Below are positions 63,524 to 64,000 of a stretch of 64,000 nucleotides of DNA, in pieces. This DNA comes from Drosophila persimilis (lineage: Eukaryota; Arthropoda; Insecta; Diptera; Drosophilidae): positions 1,922,001 through 1,986,000 of the forward strand of contig NW_020825324.1 in NCBI RefSeq assembly GCF_003286085.1. Direction: 5' to 3'. A program made the position numbers and the translations under genes. The notes beneath the pieces are model-generated. The model was given only the letters and a program-made list of their open reading frames with translations. It was not told the origin of the DNA and did no database searches. Position 1 is the first letter of the stretch, and each line of letters begins with the position of its first letter.

Positions 63524-63878
63524 CCAAGCAACCACAGTGCAGACTTGTGAGGGGTTCCACTCACGCACACTCCGACCAGCACACACACATGATGCCAGAC
63601 GGACAAGACAAAAACAACAACGACTTGCGACGGCATACCCAAAGCGCCAAAAAGGCAGAAGGCGGCGGGCAGAGGGGCTGCAGCTACATGGAGGAACTTA
63701 TGCCACATCCATAAAAGTACAATGTGTGGTAATGAATAAGGGGGGCGGGCGGGCAGCCCGGGCAAGGATCTCCAGACAGTGGACCACGGACCATGGACAG
63801 CGGACTTCAGAGGCAGAAGCAGAGGCGACAGCGACGGCGGCGGCGGCGGCATCGTTTCACACGGTCATGCTTTACATG
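63524..63878 (+). other. Candidate second exon of the downstream plus-strand gene
   Basis: A pyrimidine-rich acceptor (TTACTCTTTCTAG, AG at 63522-63523) and a strong donor ATG|GTAAGT (GT at 63879-63880) bracket 355 bp. One frame is open throughout. Its first in-frame ATG is near 63731, giving about 49 codons to the donor with an Ala run. The product is not recognised, and the exon may also be leader sequence. Confidence 0.25.
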
Positions 63879-63936
63879 GTAAGTAAATTTTGAGTGATGT
63901 GCTGGAATGGGAACAGGCACCGGAAAGGGAACGGGA

Positions 63937-63991
63937 ACGGGAACGGGCTCTGGTACTGGTACTGGTACTGGTACTGGTACTGGTACGGGTA
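63937..63991. repeat. (GGTACT)n hexamer repeat
   Basis: Tandem GGTACT/GGTACG units preceded by GGAACG units. Relatives made of GGTATG/GGTACG occur at about 1905-1972, and two GGTACC units at about 33911-33925. Confidence 0.75.
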
Positions 63992-64000
63992 CGGACACAG

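Overview
This is fruit fly (Drosophila) nuclear DNA. The clearest evidence is an intact diminutive/Myc (dm) gene whose two coding exons give a 724-residue protein with Myc box 2, the acidic box and a full basic helix-loop-helix leucine zipper. The very dense CA/GT and CAG microsatellites, short introns and scattered TACATATGTA-type repeats also fit Drosophila. The species is not fixed by the sequence. The repeats, and a leucine zipper unlike the D. melanogaster one I recall, suggest a species outside the melanogaster group (perhaps the obscura group), but this is inference.

Layout. From 1 to 10.7 kb the DNA is almost all non-coding, with one perfect DRE/BEAF-type motif at 1.42 kb that may mark a minus-strand promoter. 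At 10.7-11.1 kb lies a small two-exon minus-strand gene for a secreted single-domain Kunitz protein. From 11.3 to 22.7 kb I see no gene, only repeats, palindromes and possible control sequence upstream of Myc. Myc runs on the plus strand: a non-coding leader exon (about 22.87-23.46 kb), a 742-bp intron, coding exon 2 (24221-25373), a 6.85-kb intron 2, coding exon 3 (32227-33248), then a long A-rich 3' UTR-like block to about 36-37.3 kb. From 37.3 to 61.6 kb I see no convincing gene. At 61.6-63.9 kb there are two candidate 5' exons of a further plus-strand gene that continues beyond the window.

How it fits together. The window is essentially the Myc locus in a gene-poor setting, and the interest lies in its control sequence. 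Intron 2 carries two CACGTG E-boxes (the Myc:Max site), an E2F-type site, two identical 12-bp segments each containing a high-affinity Su(H) site, a perfect C/EBP palindrome, a perfect CRE palindrome, and a TATA plus initiator pair in sense orientation. The upstream promoter region has a second E2F-type site. The leader is free of ATG for about 700 nt. Two dispersed repeat families (a 250-340-bp terminal-inverted-repeat element and a short helitron-like terminus) are also visible. No tRNA, rRNA, CRISPR array or intact autonomous transposon was recognised.
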